Shown: piece by piece, positions 26,528 through 34,712 of the stretch
Position numbering within the stretch: position 1 is the stretch's first letter
Layout: each line of letters starts with the position of its first letter
Origin: Sphingomonadales bacterium Ga0077531
GTDB taxonomy: Bacteria; Pseudomonadota; Alphaproteobacteria; Sphingomonadales; Sphingomonadaceae
Reading direction: 5' to 3'
Assembly: GCA_001464915.1 (NCBI GenBank)
Contig: LNED01000038.1
Location: forward strand, 1 to 64,000
Length of the DNA stretch: 64,000 bases
Made by a program: the position numbers and the translations under genes
Notes under the pieces: generated by a model
The model's database searches: none
Seen by the model: only the letters and a program-made list of their open reading frames with translations
Told to the model about the DNA's origin: nothing

Positions 26528-27514
26528 TCACAGGCCGAACTTCTCCCGCGGGCGAGCCGGGTCGATCCAGCCTTCAAGCCGTTGTTCGAGCGGGCCGAGA
26601 TCGGCGGGAAGCTGAACCTCCAGCGTCACCAGCTGATCGCCGCGTTCGGGCTTGCCGTCCACGGTCTTGCCGCTCTTGCGTGTCCAGCCCTTGCCCGCGA
26701 GCCGCAGCACAGTGCCGCCGCCGCTGCCCGGCTTGATCGTCAGCATCACCGCGCCATCGACCGTGGGGCATTTGACCTTCGCGCCGCGCACCGCTTCATC
26801 AAGGGTGATCGGCAGATCCATGCGGATATTGTCGCCTTCGCGGCGGAAAAACGGGTGAGTGCCGACCTCGACCATCACGATCCCGTCGCCATTGCCGCCG
26901 GTGCCGGGGTGGCCCTTGTCCTTGAGGCGCATCATTGTGCCATCTTCGACACCTGCGGGCAGTTTCAGGCTGATCGCCTTGCCATCGGCCAGCGTGATGC
27001 GCTGATCGCGGCCCGCAGCCGCATCAACAAAGGGCACGGCGAGCCGGTACTGGATATCCGCGCCGCGCCGGGGCGGAGGAGGCGGGGGCTGTCGTCCAAA
27101 GCCGCGCCGTGCGCCTTGCTGCTGGCGCGCCTTGCCGCCAAACAGCCCTTCGAACAGGTCGCCCAGATCGACGTCATCCCCGCCGAACCCGCCGAAATCT
27201 CCCGCACCGGGCGCTCCGCCTGCGCCAGCTCCATAGGTGCCGCCGCGGCCATATCCCGGCCGTCCGCCCATTCCGGCAAACGGGTTGGCCGGGTTGCCAT
27301 CGCCATCGATCTCACCGCGATCATATTGCGCGCGCTTGGCCTTGTCGGACAACAGATCATAGGCGCGGGTGATATCGGAGAATTTCTCCGAAGCGTCGGG
27401 CTTGTCCTTGTTGCGATCGGGGTGCAGCTCCTTGGCGAGCTTGCGATACGCGCTCTTGATGTCCGCTTCGGACGCCGTGCGGGCAATGCCAAGAGTGCTG
27501 TAGGGATCGCGCAT
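26528..27514 (-). CDS. DnaJ-type co-chaperone, class B (CbpA-like)
   Basis: 328 residues: a J domain (residues 1-70, with HPDRNKDKPDASEKF, i.e. the HPD motif), a Gly/Phe-rich linker (GGRPGYGRGG and FGGFGGDD), a PPPPPP stretch, then two beta-sandwich C-terminal domains (GTMMRLKDKGHP and TVLRLAGKGW). The cysteine-rich zinc finger of DnaJ is missing, so this is a class B J-protein that works with DnaK in the cytoplasm. It diverges from pdxH, a common neighbour in this order. Confidence 0.92.
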   Translation of the reverse strand: MRDPYSTLGIARTASEADIKSAYRKLAKELHPDRNKDKPDASEKFSDITRAYDLLSDKAKRAQYDRGEIDGDGNPANPFAGMGGRPGYGRGGTYGAGAGGAPGAGDFGGFGGDDVDLGDLFEGLFGGKARQQQGARRGFGRQPPPPPPRRGADIQYRLAVPFVDAAAGRDQRITLADGKAISLKLPAGVEDGTMMRLKDKGHPGTGGNGDGIVMVEVGTHPFFRREGDNIRMDLPITLDEAVRGAKVKCPTVDGAVMLTIKPGSGGGTVLRLAGKGWTRKSGKTVDGKPERGDQLVTLEVQLPADLGPLEQRLEGWIDPARPREKFGL

Positions 27515-27653
27515 AGCGTGTTAGCTAGGTGAGACAGTCGCTATGCGCAAGCGGCGAGCCTCAGGAACGAACAGGCGAAATTTACCAAAGGCGGCTTTCC
27601 TCAGGCTGCGCGCGTACCTATGTGCTTGCCCCAGCCATACAGAAAGACGGTCA

Positions 27654-28310
27654 ATGTCCAGCGCCACCCCTCTCGACGATGCCCAGCTTGCCGACAGCGT
27701 GTTGCCCGCGGGCGTCGATCCGTTTGTGCTGTTCGAGGAGTGGTTTGCAGCAGCTCAAGTGGGCGAGATGAACGATCCAAACGCGATGGCGCTCGCCACC
27801 GCCACGGCGGATGCTGCGCCTTCGGTGCGGATGGTGCTGTTGAAAGGTCACGGCGCGAACGAGATCGCAGGCGGCGGGTTCACCTTTTTTACTAACGCTG
27901 ACAGCCGCAAGGGCCAGCACATCCGCGCCAATATGCAGGCTGCACTGCTGTTCCACTGGAAAAGTCTGCGCCGTCAGATCCGCATCGAAGGTCCCCTGAT
28001 CGAAGTCTCGACCGAGGCCGCCGACGCCTATTTCCACTCGCGCCCCTATAAAAGCCAGGTCGGCAGCGCCGCCAGCGACCAATCGCGTCCTTTGCCCGAT
28101 CGCCAGACCTATCTCGACCGGGTGCAGGAAACCTGGGCCGCGCACGAGGCCGAGGGTAGGGTGCCGCGCCCAGCCCATTGGACGGGCTTCACGCTCAGCC
28201 CCCGCCGGATCGAATTCTGGATCGACCGCGACAACCGCCTGCATGATCGCCGCGAATTTATCCGTGCAGATGCCGATGCGCCGTGGTCGGATACGCTACT
28301 TTACCCCTGA
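27654..28310 (+). CDS. pdxH: Pyridoxamine 5'-phosphate oxidase
   Basis: 218 residues from the ATG at 27654. FMN/PLP-binding segments are typical: PSVRMVLLKGH, FTFFTNADSRKGQHI, ALLFHWKSLRRQIRIEG, SRPYKSQVGSAASDQS and the C-terminal RIEFWIDRDNRLHDRREF. It oxidises PNP/PMP to pyridoxal phosphate in the cytoplasm. The open frame extends 37 codons upstream, but that part overlaps the divergent promoter region and is not conserved in character. Confidence 0.95.
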   Translation: MSSATPLDDAQLADSVLPAGVDPFVLFEEWFAAAQVGEMNDPNAMALATATADAAPSVRMVLLKGHGANEIAGGGFTFFTNADSRKGQHIRANMQAALLFHWKSLRRQIRIEGPLIEVSTEAADAYFHSRPYKSQVGSAASDQSRPLPDRQTYLDRVQETWAAHEAEGRVPRPAHWTGFTLSPRRIEFWIDRDNRLHDRREFIRADADAPWSDTLLYP

Positions 28311-28321
28311 GGAACGCGAAC

Positions 28322-29125
28322 ATGCCCCAAGCTATCCCCTATTGGCACGTCGATGCTTTCAGCGCCCGGCCGTTTGGCGGCAATCAGGCGGCGGTGATGG
28401 TGCTTGATGAATGGCTGCCCGATGATGTGCTGGTCGCCATCGGTGCGGAGAACCTGTTCGCCGAAACGGCTTTCGTGGTGCGCGATGCCACGGGGGAGGC
28501 CGATTGGGAGCTGCGCTGGTGCACCCCGACCTATGAAATCGCGCTGTGCGGCCATGCCACGCTGGCGAGCGGACATGTGCTGCTCCAGCGAGACGGCGGT
28601 GAGCGGGTAACCTTTCGCACCCGCAAGTCGGGCGTGCTTGAGGTGGTGAAGGTTGGCGATGCTTATGAGCTGGCGCTCCCGGCGATTGCCACTGCGCCTG
28701 ACACCGCCGCCAATCAAGCCGAGGCGATCCGGCTGCTGGGCGCTGAACCTCTGGAAATCGTCCGGTCAGAATTGGGCTACAACATCTATCTCTACGACAA
28801 CGAAGCAGCGGTTCGCAGCCTTGCGCCTGACATTCGCGGTTTGGAGCGGCTGGGGAGTGACCAGTTCATCGTCACCGCGCGGGGCGAGAAGACCGACATC
28901 GTTAGCCGGGTGTTCGTTCCCGGCGGCGGGGTGGACGAGGACAGTGTCACCGGCTCCGCCCACGCGGTGCTCACCCCCTACTGGGCTGAAAAACTGGGGC
29001 GTGACAGCTTCACCGCGCATCAGGCGAGTGAGCGCGGCGGCGACCTCACGCTGCGCCTAGCCGGAGATCGTGCCTGGCTCGGCGGGCCGTGCGTCACTGT
29101 GGTCGAGGGCGCGTTCTACCTCTGA
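28322..29125 (+). CDS. PhzF family isomerase/epimerase-like protein
   Basis: 267 residues. PhzF features: FGGNQAAVMVLDEWL, the catalytic glutamate in NLFAETAFV, CGHATLASGHVLL and the second-half motif DEDSVTGSAHAVLTPYW. The fold is a diaminopimelate-epimerase-like double barrel. There are no other phenazine genes, so the substrate is unknown and phenazine synthesis is unlikely. GAGGAA stands 7 bases before the ATG. The 3' end overlaps the converging serine hydrolase gene by 10 bases. Confidence 0.88.
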   Translation: MPQAIPYWHVDAFSARPFGGNQAAVMVLDEWLPDDVLVAIGAENLFAETAFVVRDATGEADWELRWCTPTYEIALCGHATLASGHVLLQRDGGERVTFRTRKSGVLEVVKVGDAYELALPAIATAPDTAANQAEAIRLLGAEPLEIVRSELGYNIYLYDNEAAVRSLAPDIRGLERLGSDQFIVTARGEKTDIVSRVFVPGGGVDEDSVTGSAHAVLTPYWAEKLGRDSFTAHQASERGGDLTLRLAGDRAWLGGPCVTVVEGAFYL

Positions 29126-30261
29126 GGGTAAAGCTCCAGCACATCAGCTGCCTGTTGCAACATTAGTGGCCGTTCCGCGCTGTCCGAATGGCCGAGCCGC
29201 ACCAGCGTAACCCGCTGGCTGGGTGACACCAGCACATATTGTCCCATGTGCCCGATCAGGCTGAACAGGCTTTTGGGCGCGCGGTCAGGGAATAGTGGGT
29301 GTTCGGCAGGGTCGGCACCGGGGATCGGGCGGTTGAGCCACGTTTGCAGGCCGTAGTGCGGGCTGGCGGGGCTTGGTGTTACCATCCCTTCGACCCAGCG
29401 TTGGGGCACCAATTGCTCGCCGCCCGGCGCGCGGCCTTTGCGGCGCAGCATCTCGCCCAGTTTCGCCCAATCGCGCGCGGTCGCGTGCATCAGGCTGCCA
29501 CCGATCAACGTGCCCGAGGCATCGAATTCGAGCACCATTGAGCGCATCCCCAATGGGCCAAACAGCCGCTCTTGCAGATAATCCGCCACCGCCTTGCGCC
29601 GCGCATCAGGCTTGGCGCTGTCGGTTAGCGCATTCGCGGCGATATCGGCGAGGATCACGGTGGTGTTCGACGAATATTCAAACACCTTGCCCGGCTGCGC
29701 TTCCAGCGGCTGCTCCTTGGCCCAGCGCGCCATATCGTCGCGCCCATCGAGGAACAGCATCCGCACTTCGCTGCTTTCGTATGGCGGATCGCCTGCTTCT
29801 GTATGCCGCAGCCCGCTGCGCATCTGGAGCAGGTGGCGCAAGGTGATGTCGGCGCGCGGATCGCCGGGGCGCTGCCACAAGGCGACCGGGGCGGGAGCAT
29901 CAAGGCTGAGCTTGCCATCGGCGACCAGCATCCCGATCAGCACCGCGGTCACTGTTTTGGCCATCGACCAGCTGACGAAGCGTGTGTCTGCGTCATAACC
30001 GGCGCCGTATCGTTCGGCGGCGAGCGCGCCATCCGCCATCACCACCACGGCGCGCGTTTCGCCAAGGCCTTCCGCCGTGAACAGATCGTCGATTTCGCGG
30101 GCGAGCTGATCCTTAGGTGCGCCTGCATCCTTGGTGACGGCGGCCAGCGCCGCTTCGGACAGGGGCTTTTCGGCAGGCGGTGCAGCGCTGCAGCCGGCGA
30201 GAATGAGCAGGGCTGGCGCGAGCAGGGCAGCGTGGTTATGGAGGCGGCTGGCAAGGGTCAT
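29116..30261 (-). CDS. Serine hydrolase, beta-lactamase/penicillin-binding fold, lipoprotein
   Basis: 381 residues from the ATG at 30261 (GAGGG upstream). The N-terminus ends in a lipobox (LILAGC), so it should be lipid-anchored. The SxxK motif is SMAK (in VSWSMAKTVTAVLIG) and the Tyr motif is YSSN; these place it with class C beta-lactamase-like esterases and peptidases. The true substrate cannot be read from the sequence, and antibiotic resistance should not be assumed. Confidence 0.85.
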   Translation of the reverse strand: MTLASRLHNHAALLAPALLILAGCSAAPPAEKPLSEAALAAVTKDAGAPKDQLAREIDDLFTAEGLGETRAVVVMADGALAAERYGAGYDADTRFVSWSMAKTVTAVLIGMLVADGKLSLDAPAPVALWQRPGDPRADITLRHLLQMRSGLRHTEAGDPPYESSEVRMLFLDGRDDMARWAKEQPLEAQPGKVFEYSSNTTVILADIAANALTDSAKPDARRKAVADYLQERLFGPLGMRSMVLEFDASGTLIGGSLMHATARDWAKLGEMLRRKGRAPGGEQLVPQRWVEGMVTPSPASPHYGLQTWLNRPIPGADPAEHPLFPDRAPKSLFSLIGHMGQYVLVSPSQRVTLVRLGHSDSAERPLMLQQAADVLELYPQR

Positions 30262-30309
30262 CGCGCCCTCAATTCCCGATGCGCTCGGGTTTGGCAATGG
30301 GGCTTGGCA

Positions 30310-30660
30310 ATGGCGAAATCACCTTCACCGTCTTCCCGCAGTCGGCCCCGCTACGGCCTGTGGTTGCTCGCGCTGATTGCGCTGGGACTGGGCGGAGCGG
30401 CGTGGGCGTTTCGCGAGCCGATCAATGGCTATGGCAGCATCGCGTCGGCCTATTCGGCGCGGGTGGGATGTTCGTGCCGCTTTGTGGCGGGCCGCAGTCT
30501 GGATGATTGCACCAAGGACAAGCTGGCCGGCATGGAAGCCGTCACACTGGTCGAGGATGTCGAGACCAAAAGCGTCACCGCGCGCTTCCCGCTGGTGGCC
30601 GAAGCGACCGCGACTTACCGCGAGGGCTATGGCTGCGTGCTGGAAAAGTGGGACAGTTAG
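30310..30660 (+). CDS. Small membrane-anchored conserved protein
   Basis: 116 residues from the ATG at 30310. A basic N-terminus is followed by one transmembrane helix (YGLWLLALIALGLGGAAWAF), then a small domain with Cys-rich GCSCRFVAGRSLDDC and ending EGYGCVLEKW. The pattern suggests an inner-membrane-anchored periplasmic protein. Function unknown. The frame stays open far upstream on the antisense of the hydrolase gene, but that part is a shadow. parS follows directly. Confidence 0.72.
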   Translation: MAKSPSPSSRSRPRYGLWLLALIALGLGGAAWAFREPINGYGSIASAYSARVGCSCRFVAGRSLDDCTKDKLAGMEAVTLVEDVETKSVTARFPLVAEATATYREGYGCVLEKWDS

Positions 30661-30668
30661 AGCAGTTG

Positions 30669-30690
30669 CAATGTTTCACGTGAAACATTG
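30669..30690. promoter_or_regulatory. parS: parS centromere site (ParB binding)
   Basis: A perfect 22-base palindrome whose 16-base core (30672-30687) is TGTTTCACGTGAAACA, identical to the established parS consensus bound by Spo0J/ParB. It lies in the 121-base gap between two converging genes, as many parS sites do. Such sites cluster near the chromosome origin, so this part of the chromosome is probably origin-proximal (inference). I saw no second copy in the window. Confidence 0.93.
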
Positions 30691-30781
30691 CCTGTGTTAG
30701 CGGCAACGGCAGGCAAGGAGGGGTCTGGACGGGGTCTGGCGCGGTCTATGACTGCGCTGCGCACAGCCAGCGGCAAGCGCT

Positions 30782-31951
30782 CTAACCCGCCACTTTCTCG
30801 GTCGAATCGATCCAGCCGCCGCCGATCACCCGCTCGCCAGCGTAGATCACCGCCGCCTGCCCCGGCGCGACGCCGAATTCGGGTGCGGCAAAGCGGATCG
30901 TCACTGCCGCACCGTCGCCGATCACCCCTTCGAGTGTGATCGGTACCGGCTTCGCCAAACTGCGCACCTTCGCGGTCAGTGGTTCATCGGAGAACGATCC
31001 GATCCGGTTGGTTTCGGTAAGGCGCGCGGCATTGACGGCCAGCATCCGCTTCGGCCCCACGCGCACTTCGCGGTTCGGCGCATCGAGGCCGATGACATAA
31101 AGCGGTTCTGGTTGACCGCCGATTTCCAATCCCTTGCGCTGGCCGACGGTGAAATGGACGATGCCCTTGTGTGTCCCCAACTGCTGGCCCGTCGCCGCAT
31201 GGACAATCGCCCCCGGCGCCGCGCCTTCGGGCCGCACTTTGGTGACGATCTTGGCGTAGTCGCCATCGGGGACAAAGCAGATGTCCTGACTGTCAGGCTT
31301 GGCCGCGTTCCTCAGGCCAGCAGCTTCGGCCAGTTCGCGCACCTGCGGCTTGGGCATACCGCCCAAGGGAAAGCGCAGGTAATCAAGCTGCGCGTCGGTG
31401 GTGCCATAAAGAAAGTACGACTGATCGCGTGCCGGATCAAAGGCGCGGTGCAATTGCGGGCCATCGGCCGTCATCACCCGCTGGACATAATGCCCGGTCG
31501 CCAGACAATCCGCGCCAAGTTCGCGCGCCATGCGGAACAGGTCGGTGAACTTTGGCCCCATGTTGCAGCGGATGCAGGGCACCGGGGTGCGCCCGGCGAG
31601 GTATTCGTCGGCGAACTGCTCGACCACCTCTTCGCGGAAGGCGCTTTCATGGTCGAACACGTAATGCGCAATGCCCAGCCGGTCGGCCACGGCGCGCGCG
31701 TCGCGGATATCGTCGCCCGCGCAGCATGCACCCTTGCGGCCTGTCGCCGCGCCATAGTCGTAAAGCTGGAGCGTGATGCCGATCACTTCGGCCCCGCTGG
31801 CAGCGGCGAGGGCTGCGACGACCGAGCTATCGACCCCGCCGCTCATCGCCACGACAATGCGGCAATCAGCGGCAGCGCGCGGCAGATCAAACAGTGCGGC
31901 GGCATCGGGCCCGGTCAGCGGGCCGGCCTGAACGAGGGTCGGTTTATCCAT
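30782..31951 (-). CDS. mnmA: tRNA-specific 2-thiouridylase MnmA
   Basis: 389 residues from the ATG at 31951; a GTG three codons upstream is possible. The PP-loop motif AMSGGVDSS, the catalytic cysteine in [11 protein letters not shown], the second cysteine in [13 protein letters not shown], and [10 protein letters not shown] are all present. It makes s2U34 in tRNA for Lys, Glu and Gln, taking sulfur from a relay. Single-gene unit. Confidence 0.96.
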   Translation of the reverse strand: MDKPTLVQAGPLTGPDAAALFDLPRAAADCRIVVAMSGGVDSSVVAALAAASGAEVIGITLQLYDYGAATGRKGACCAGDDIRDARAVADRLGIAHYVFDHESAFREEVVEQFADEYLAGRTPVPCIRCNMGPKFTDLFRMARELGADCLATGHYVQRVMTADGPQLHRAFDPARDQSYFLYGTTDAQLDYLRFPLGGMPKPQVRELAEAAGLRNAAKPDSQDICFVPDGDYAKIVTKVRPEGAAPGAIVHAATGQQLGTHKGIVHFTVGQRKGLEIGGQPEPLYVIGLDAPNREVRVGPKRMLAVNAARLTETNRIGSFSDEPLTAKVRSLAKPVPITLEGVIGDGAAVTIRFAAPEFGVAPGQAAVIYAGERVIGGGWIDSTEKVAG

Positions 31952-32050
31952 GAGAGGCACGCGATATAGCGAGCCTTGGCGCGCTTCGCCAGTGTGCCGA
32001 TACGCCGTGCGGTTGCCGTTTGAGCCAGCATTAATCCTAAGCTTGGGTAA

Positions 32051-32518
32051 ATGGCGGTTTTACCCGATCTTGACGCAATGGCCTTATGCACCACGGTCAT
32101 GTTCGAAAAAGCGAATCCTATTTCGGCCTCGACCGCGCCGCATGCACGCGGTCTTCGCCATGCATCGGCTGGGCCTACGGAGCGATTCGAATCGCGTGGC
32201 CCCCGGCGCGCTGGCGACGCTTTGCGCGCGGTTGAGTGGAGCGAAATTACCGCCCGGTTGAACGCCGCACGCGACCTCCGCCTGCTGCTCCGCAACGAAT
32301 CGCAGGCTCCGATTGAAATGGTCGCTGCCAGCTTTGGCGATGCTGCCGCCAGTTATTTTGCGCTTCTCGATGATAGCGAACCGCGCGTTAACCCTGATGC
32401 TTTAGGGCAATCTAAAGGCTTGGGTGCCAATACCGAAGACCACAATGCAAACCGTCCGGGCCGCGCGCCGGTCGAATCAACTGACGCAGCCCAAGGCGAC
32501 GCGAGAGAAATGCAATGA
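32051..32518 (+). CDS. Unknown protein translationally coupled to sciP
   Basis: 155 residues if started at 32051; an ATG at 32099 is also possible and starts MFEKANPIS. The only conserved-looking part is [20 protein letters not shown] followed by [43 protein letters not shown], apparently a small helical domain; the rest is low complexity. Its stop codon overlaps the sciP start (ATGA), so the two are translated together. I do not recognise the family; a role near SciP is only inferred from the coupling. Confidence 0.65.
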   Translation: MAVLPDLDAMALCTTVMFEKANPISASTAPHARGLRHASAGPTERFESRGPRRAGDALRAVEWSEITARLNAARDLRLLLRNESQAPIEMVAASFGDAAASYFALLDDSEPRVNPDALGQSKGLGANTEDHNANRPGRAPVESTDAAQGDAREMQ

Positions 32519-32814
32519 TTGAGAACCAGGACATCCGCCCCGCACAGGTAATCGGCCCGCTCGGCGAGCCGCTCACGCTGGCTGATCTGCCTGCTCCCAC
32601 GACCCGGCGGTGGGTGGTGCGGCGCAAGGCCGAGGTGGTGGCGGCTGTCAATGGCGGGTTGCTGACGCTTGACGAGGCGCTCGCGCGTTATGGCCTCACG
32701 CTTGAGGAATTTGCCTCGTGGCAGCGTGCGGTAGACCGGTCTGGCATGCACGGTCTGCGCGTCACCAAAATCCAGCATTATCGCGATTTGTACGAGCGCC
32801 AGCTGAAATATTGA
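32515..32814 (+). CDS. sciP: SciP-type CtrA inhibitor (DUF1153)
   Basis: 99 residues. RWVVRRKAEVVAAVNGGLLT with the following helix-turn-helix (LDEALARYGLTLEEFASWQRAVDR) and the end VTKIQHYRDLYERQ match SciP, the small protein that blocks CtrA-dependent transcription in alphaproteobacteria. CtrA and flagellar genes are outside the window. Translation is coupled to the upstream gene through ATGA. Confidence 0.9.
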   Translation: MIENQDIRPAQVIGPLGEPLTLADLPAPTTRRWVVRRKAEVVAAVNGGLLTLDEALARYGLTLEEFASWQRAVDRSGMHGLRVTKIQHYRDLYERQLKY

Positions 32815-32964
32815 GGCGCCCGCAGCGCAGATTCCCGGCTCGGTTCAACCCATATCCTACTCGGCCTGACCGTAATGCGTTGCGGGCTTGCGCTGTTTCG
32901 CGCCACCCACATGCCGGGCGGTGCGCAGATTCTCTGCGCAGTCCGTCTTCATGGGAGACGCAGT

Positions 32965-33231
32965 ATGGGATGGATTATTGCACTGATTGTCGGCGGCGTT
33001 GCTGGCTGGCTGGCAAGCCTGTTGATGAATCGCGATTCATCGATGGGGTTGTTCATGAACATCGTTGTCGGCTGCATTGGCTCGGTGGTTGGCAATCTGA
33101 TTGCTGGCCCATTGCTCGGCATTAGCGGCAGCGTGCAGGAATTCTCGCTCACTGGTTTGGTGATTGCCGTGGTCGGTGCGGTGGTGTTGCTCGCCATCGT
33201 CAACCTGATCCAGCGCGGAAGGGTTCGCTAA
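32965..33231 (+). CDS. GlsB/YeaQ/YmgE family stress-response membrane protein
   Basis: 88 residues with three hydrophobic segments (MGWIIALIVGGVAGWLASLL, MGLFMNIVVGCIGSVVGNLIAG, LTGLVIAVVGAVVLLAIVNLI), the standard YeaQ/GlsB form. GGGAGA precedes the ATG. Small inner-membrane protein of unknown role, often induced by stress. Confidence 0.88.
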   Translation: MGWIIALIVGGVAGWLASLLMNRDSSMGLFMNIVVGCIGSVVGNLIAGPLLGISGSVQEFSLTGLVIAVVGAVVLLAIVNLIQRGRVR

Positions 33232-33428
33232 CAACCTGATTCGCCGTTCCCTCTTCGGGAACCAATCTCGCGCACCCTTCGTCTAGGCTGAAAGTCATCG
33301 GTCGATGCGTGCATTGCCCGGACTGGGCTGACGCTCTATCAGGCGTTGCACATGGTGAGTTATGCGAGTAATACACTCGGCGACGCGCGTGACCCCCACG
33401 GGGGATCGGCCTGAGTGAGGGAACGGCG

Positions 33429-34619
33429 ATGAATTTCGAGACGACGATCAGGGCTGAAGCGGCAGATGGCGTGGCGACCGAGTACACTGGCACGCGCACG
33501 CTGGCCGCGCCCGCAATCCCGCGCTGGCTGATCATCGGCGGGCTGGGCCTGTTCGGATTGTTGCTGGCGATTGCGGCCTATTTTGCACTGGCCGGGGGTG
33601 AACCCGTAGCGGTCGGCGATGATAATTCGCAGGCGCCTTCGGTCACCGTCGTAACGCCGGGGAAGACCGCGGTGGCCGGTGAGATCGAAGCGCCCGGCTC
33701 GCTCGCTGCGCGCCGCCCGATGCCGGTTGGCGTGGTCGGTGAAGGCGGGCAGGTGCTGCGCGTGACGGTCGACGCGGGCGATTGGGTGCAGCAGGGTCAG
33801 GTGTTGGCGGTTATCGACCGGTCGGTGCAGGTGCAGCAGGCTGCGGCGCAATCGGCCTTGGCTGACGTCGCCCGCGCCGATGCCAATCTGGCTCAGGCCA
33901 ATCTTGACCGGGCGCTGCAACTGGTGGCGCGCGGGTTCATTTCCAAAGCTGATGTCGACCGGCTGACCGCCACCCGTGATGCCGCGGTGGCGCGGGTCAA
34001 GGTTGCCGACGCGCAGTCGCTTGAGCAGCGTGCGCGGAACCAGCGGCTGAATATCTACGCCCCCGCCAGCGGCTATGTGCTCGCTCGCAATGTCGAACCT
34101 GGCCAGACGGTTGGTGCAGGCTCGGCGGCGCTGTTCACCATTGCCAGCGGCGGTGAGATGGAAGTGCTGGCTCAGGTCAGCGAAGAACAGCTTGCGGGCC
34201 TTTCGGTTGGCGTCAACGCCAGCGTGACGCCGACGGGTTCGGAACAGAGCTTTACCGGTCAGGTGTGGCAGCTTTCGCCGGTAATCGATCAGGCCACCCG
34301 GCAGGGGATCGCGCGCATTGCGCTGCCCTTCAACCCGGCGCTGCGGCCCGGCGGCTTTGCCACTGCGCGCATCAACAGCGGCACCTTTACTGCCACGCTG
34401 CTGCCCGAAAGCGCGGTGCTGGCGGATAATGAAGGCAGCTTCGTCTACATCATCGACAAGAATAACAAGGCGGTGCGGCGCGCGGTTAAAACCGGCGCAG
34501 TGACCGAGCGCGGCATTGCGATCACCGGCGGTCTTTCCGGCACCGAACGTGTGGTGCTGCGCGCGGGCGGTTTCCTCAATCCGGGCGAAACGGTGAACCC
34601 CCAGCCGCTCAAGAAGTAA
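33429..34619 (+). CDS. RND efflux periplasmic adaptor subunit
   Basis: 396 residues: an N-terminal membrane anchor (LIIGGLGLFGLLLAIAAYFAL, near residue 40), then the lipoyl/hairpin/beta-barrel layout of membrane-fusion proteins (RRPMPVGVVGEGGQVLRVTV, a hairpin around DVARADANLAQANLDRA, and NIYAPASGYVLARNVEPGQTV). It links the inner-membrane pump to an outer-membrane channel. GAGGGAACG stands before the ATG. The RND permease follows 93 bases downstream; no TolC-like gene is adjacent. Confidence 0.92.
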   Translation: MNFETTIRAEAADGVATEYTGTRTLAAPAIPRWLIIGGLGLFGLLLAIAAYFALAGGEPVAVGDDNSQAPSVTVVTPGKTAVAGEIEAPGSLAARRPMPVGVVGEGGQVLRVTVDAGDWVQQGQVLAVIDRSVQVQQAAAQSALADVARADANLAQANLDRALQLVARGFISKADVDRLTATRDAAVARVKVADAQSLEQRARNQRLNIYAPASGYVLARNVEPGQTVGAGSAALFTIASGGEMEVLAQVSEEQLAGLSVGVNASVTPTGSEQSFTGQVWQLSPVIDQATRQGIARIALPFNPALRPGGFATARINSGTFTATLLPESAVLADNEGSFVYIIDKNNKAVRRAVKTGAVTERGIAITGGLSGTERVVLRAGGFLNPGETVNPQPLKK

Positions 34620-34712
34620 TTTTTCATCCCCACGCGGCCCGGCTACGTAACTTCGGGGCTGCGTAAACCAGGGGCGCGAAGACAAGACCCGCGAAACACA
34701 GGCAGGAATATC

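Noticed and set aside
28322..29125. Phenazine biosynthesis cluster
   Set aside because: A PhzF-family protein alone is common in genomes without phenazines, and no other phz gene is present.
29116..30261. Beta-lactamase resistance gene
   Set aside because: Only the shared serine-hydrolase fold is visible; lipoprotein anchoring and context give no support for drug hydrolysis.
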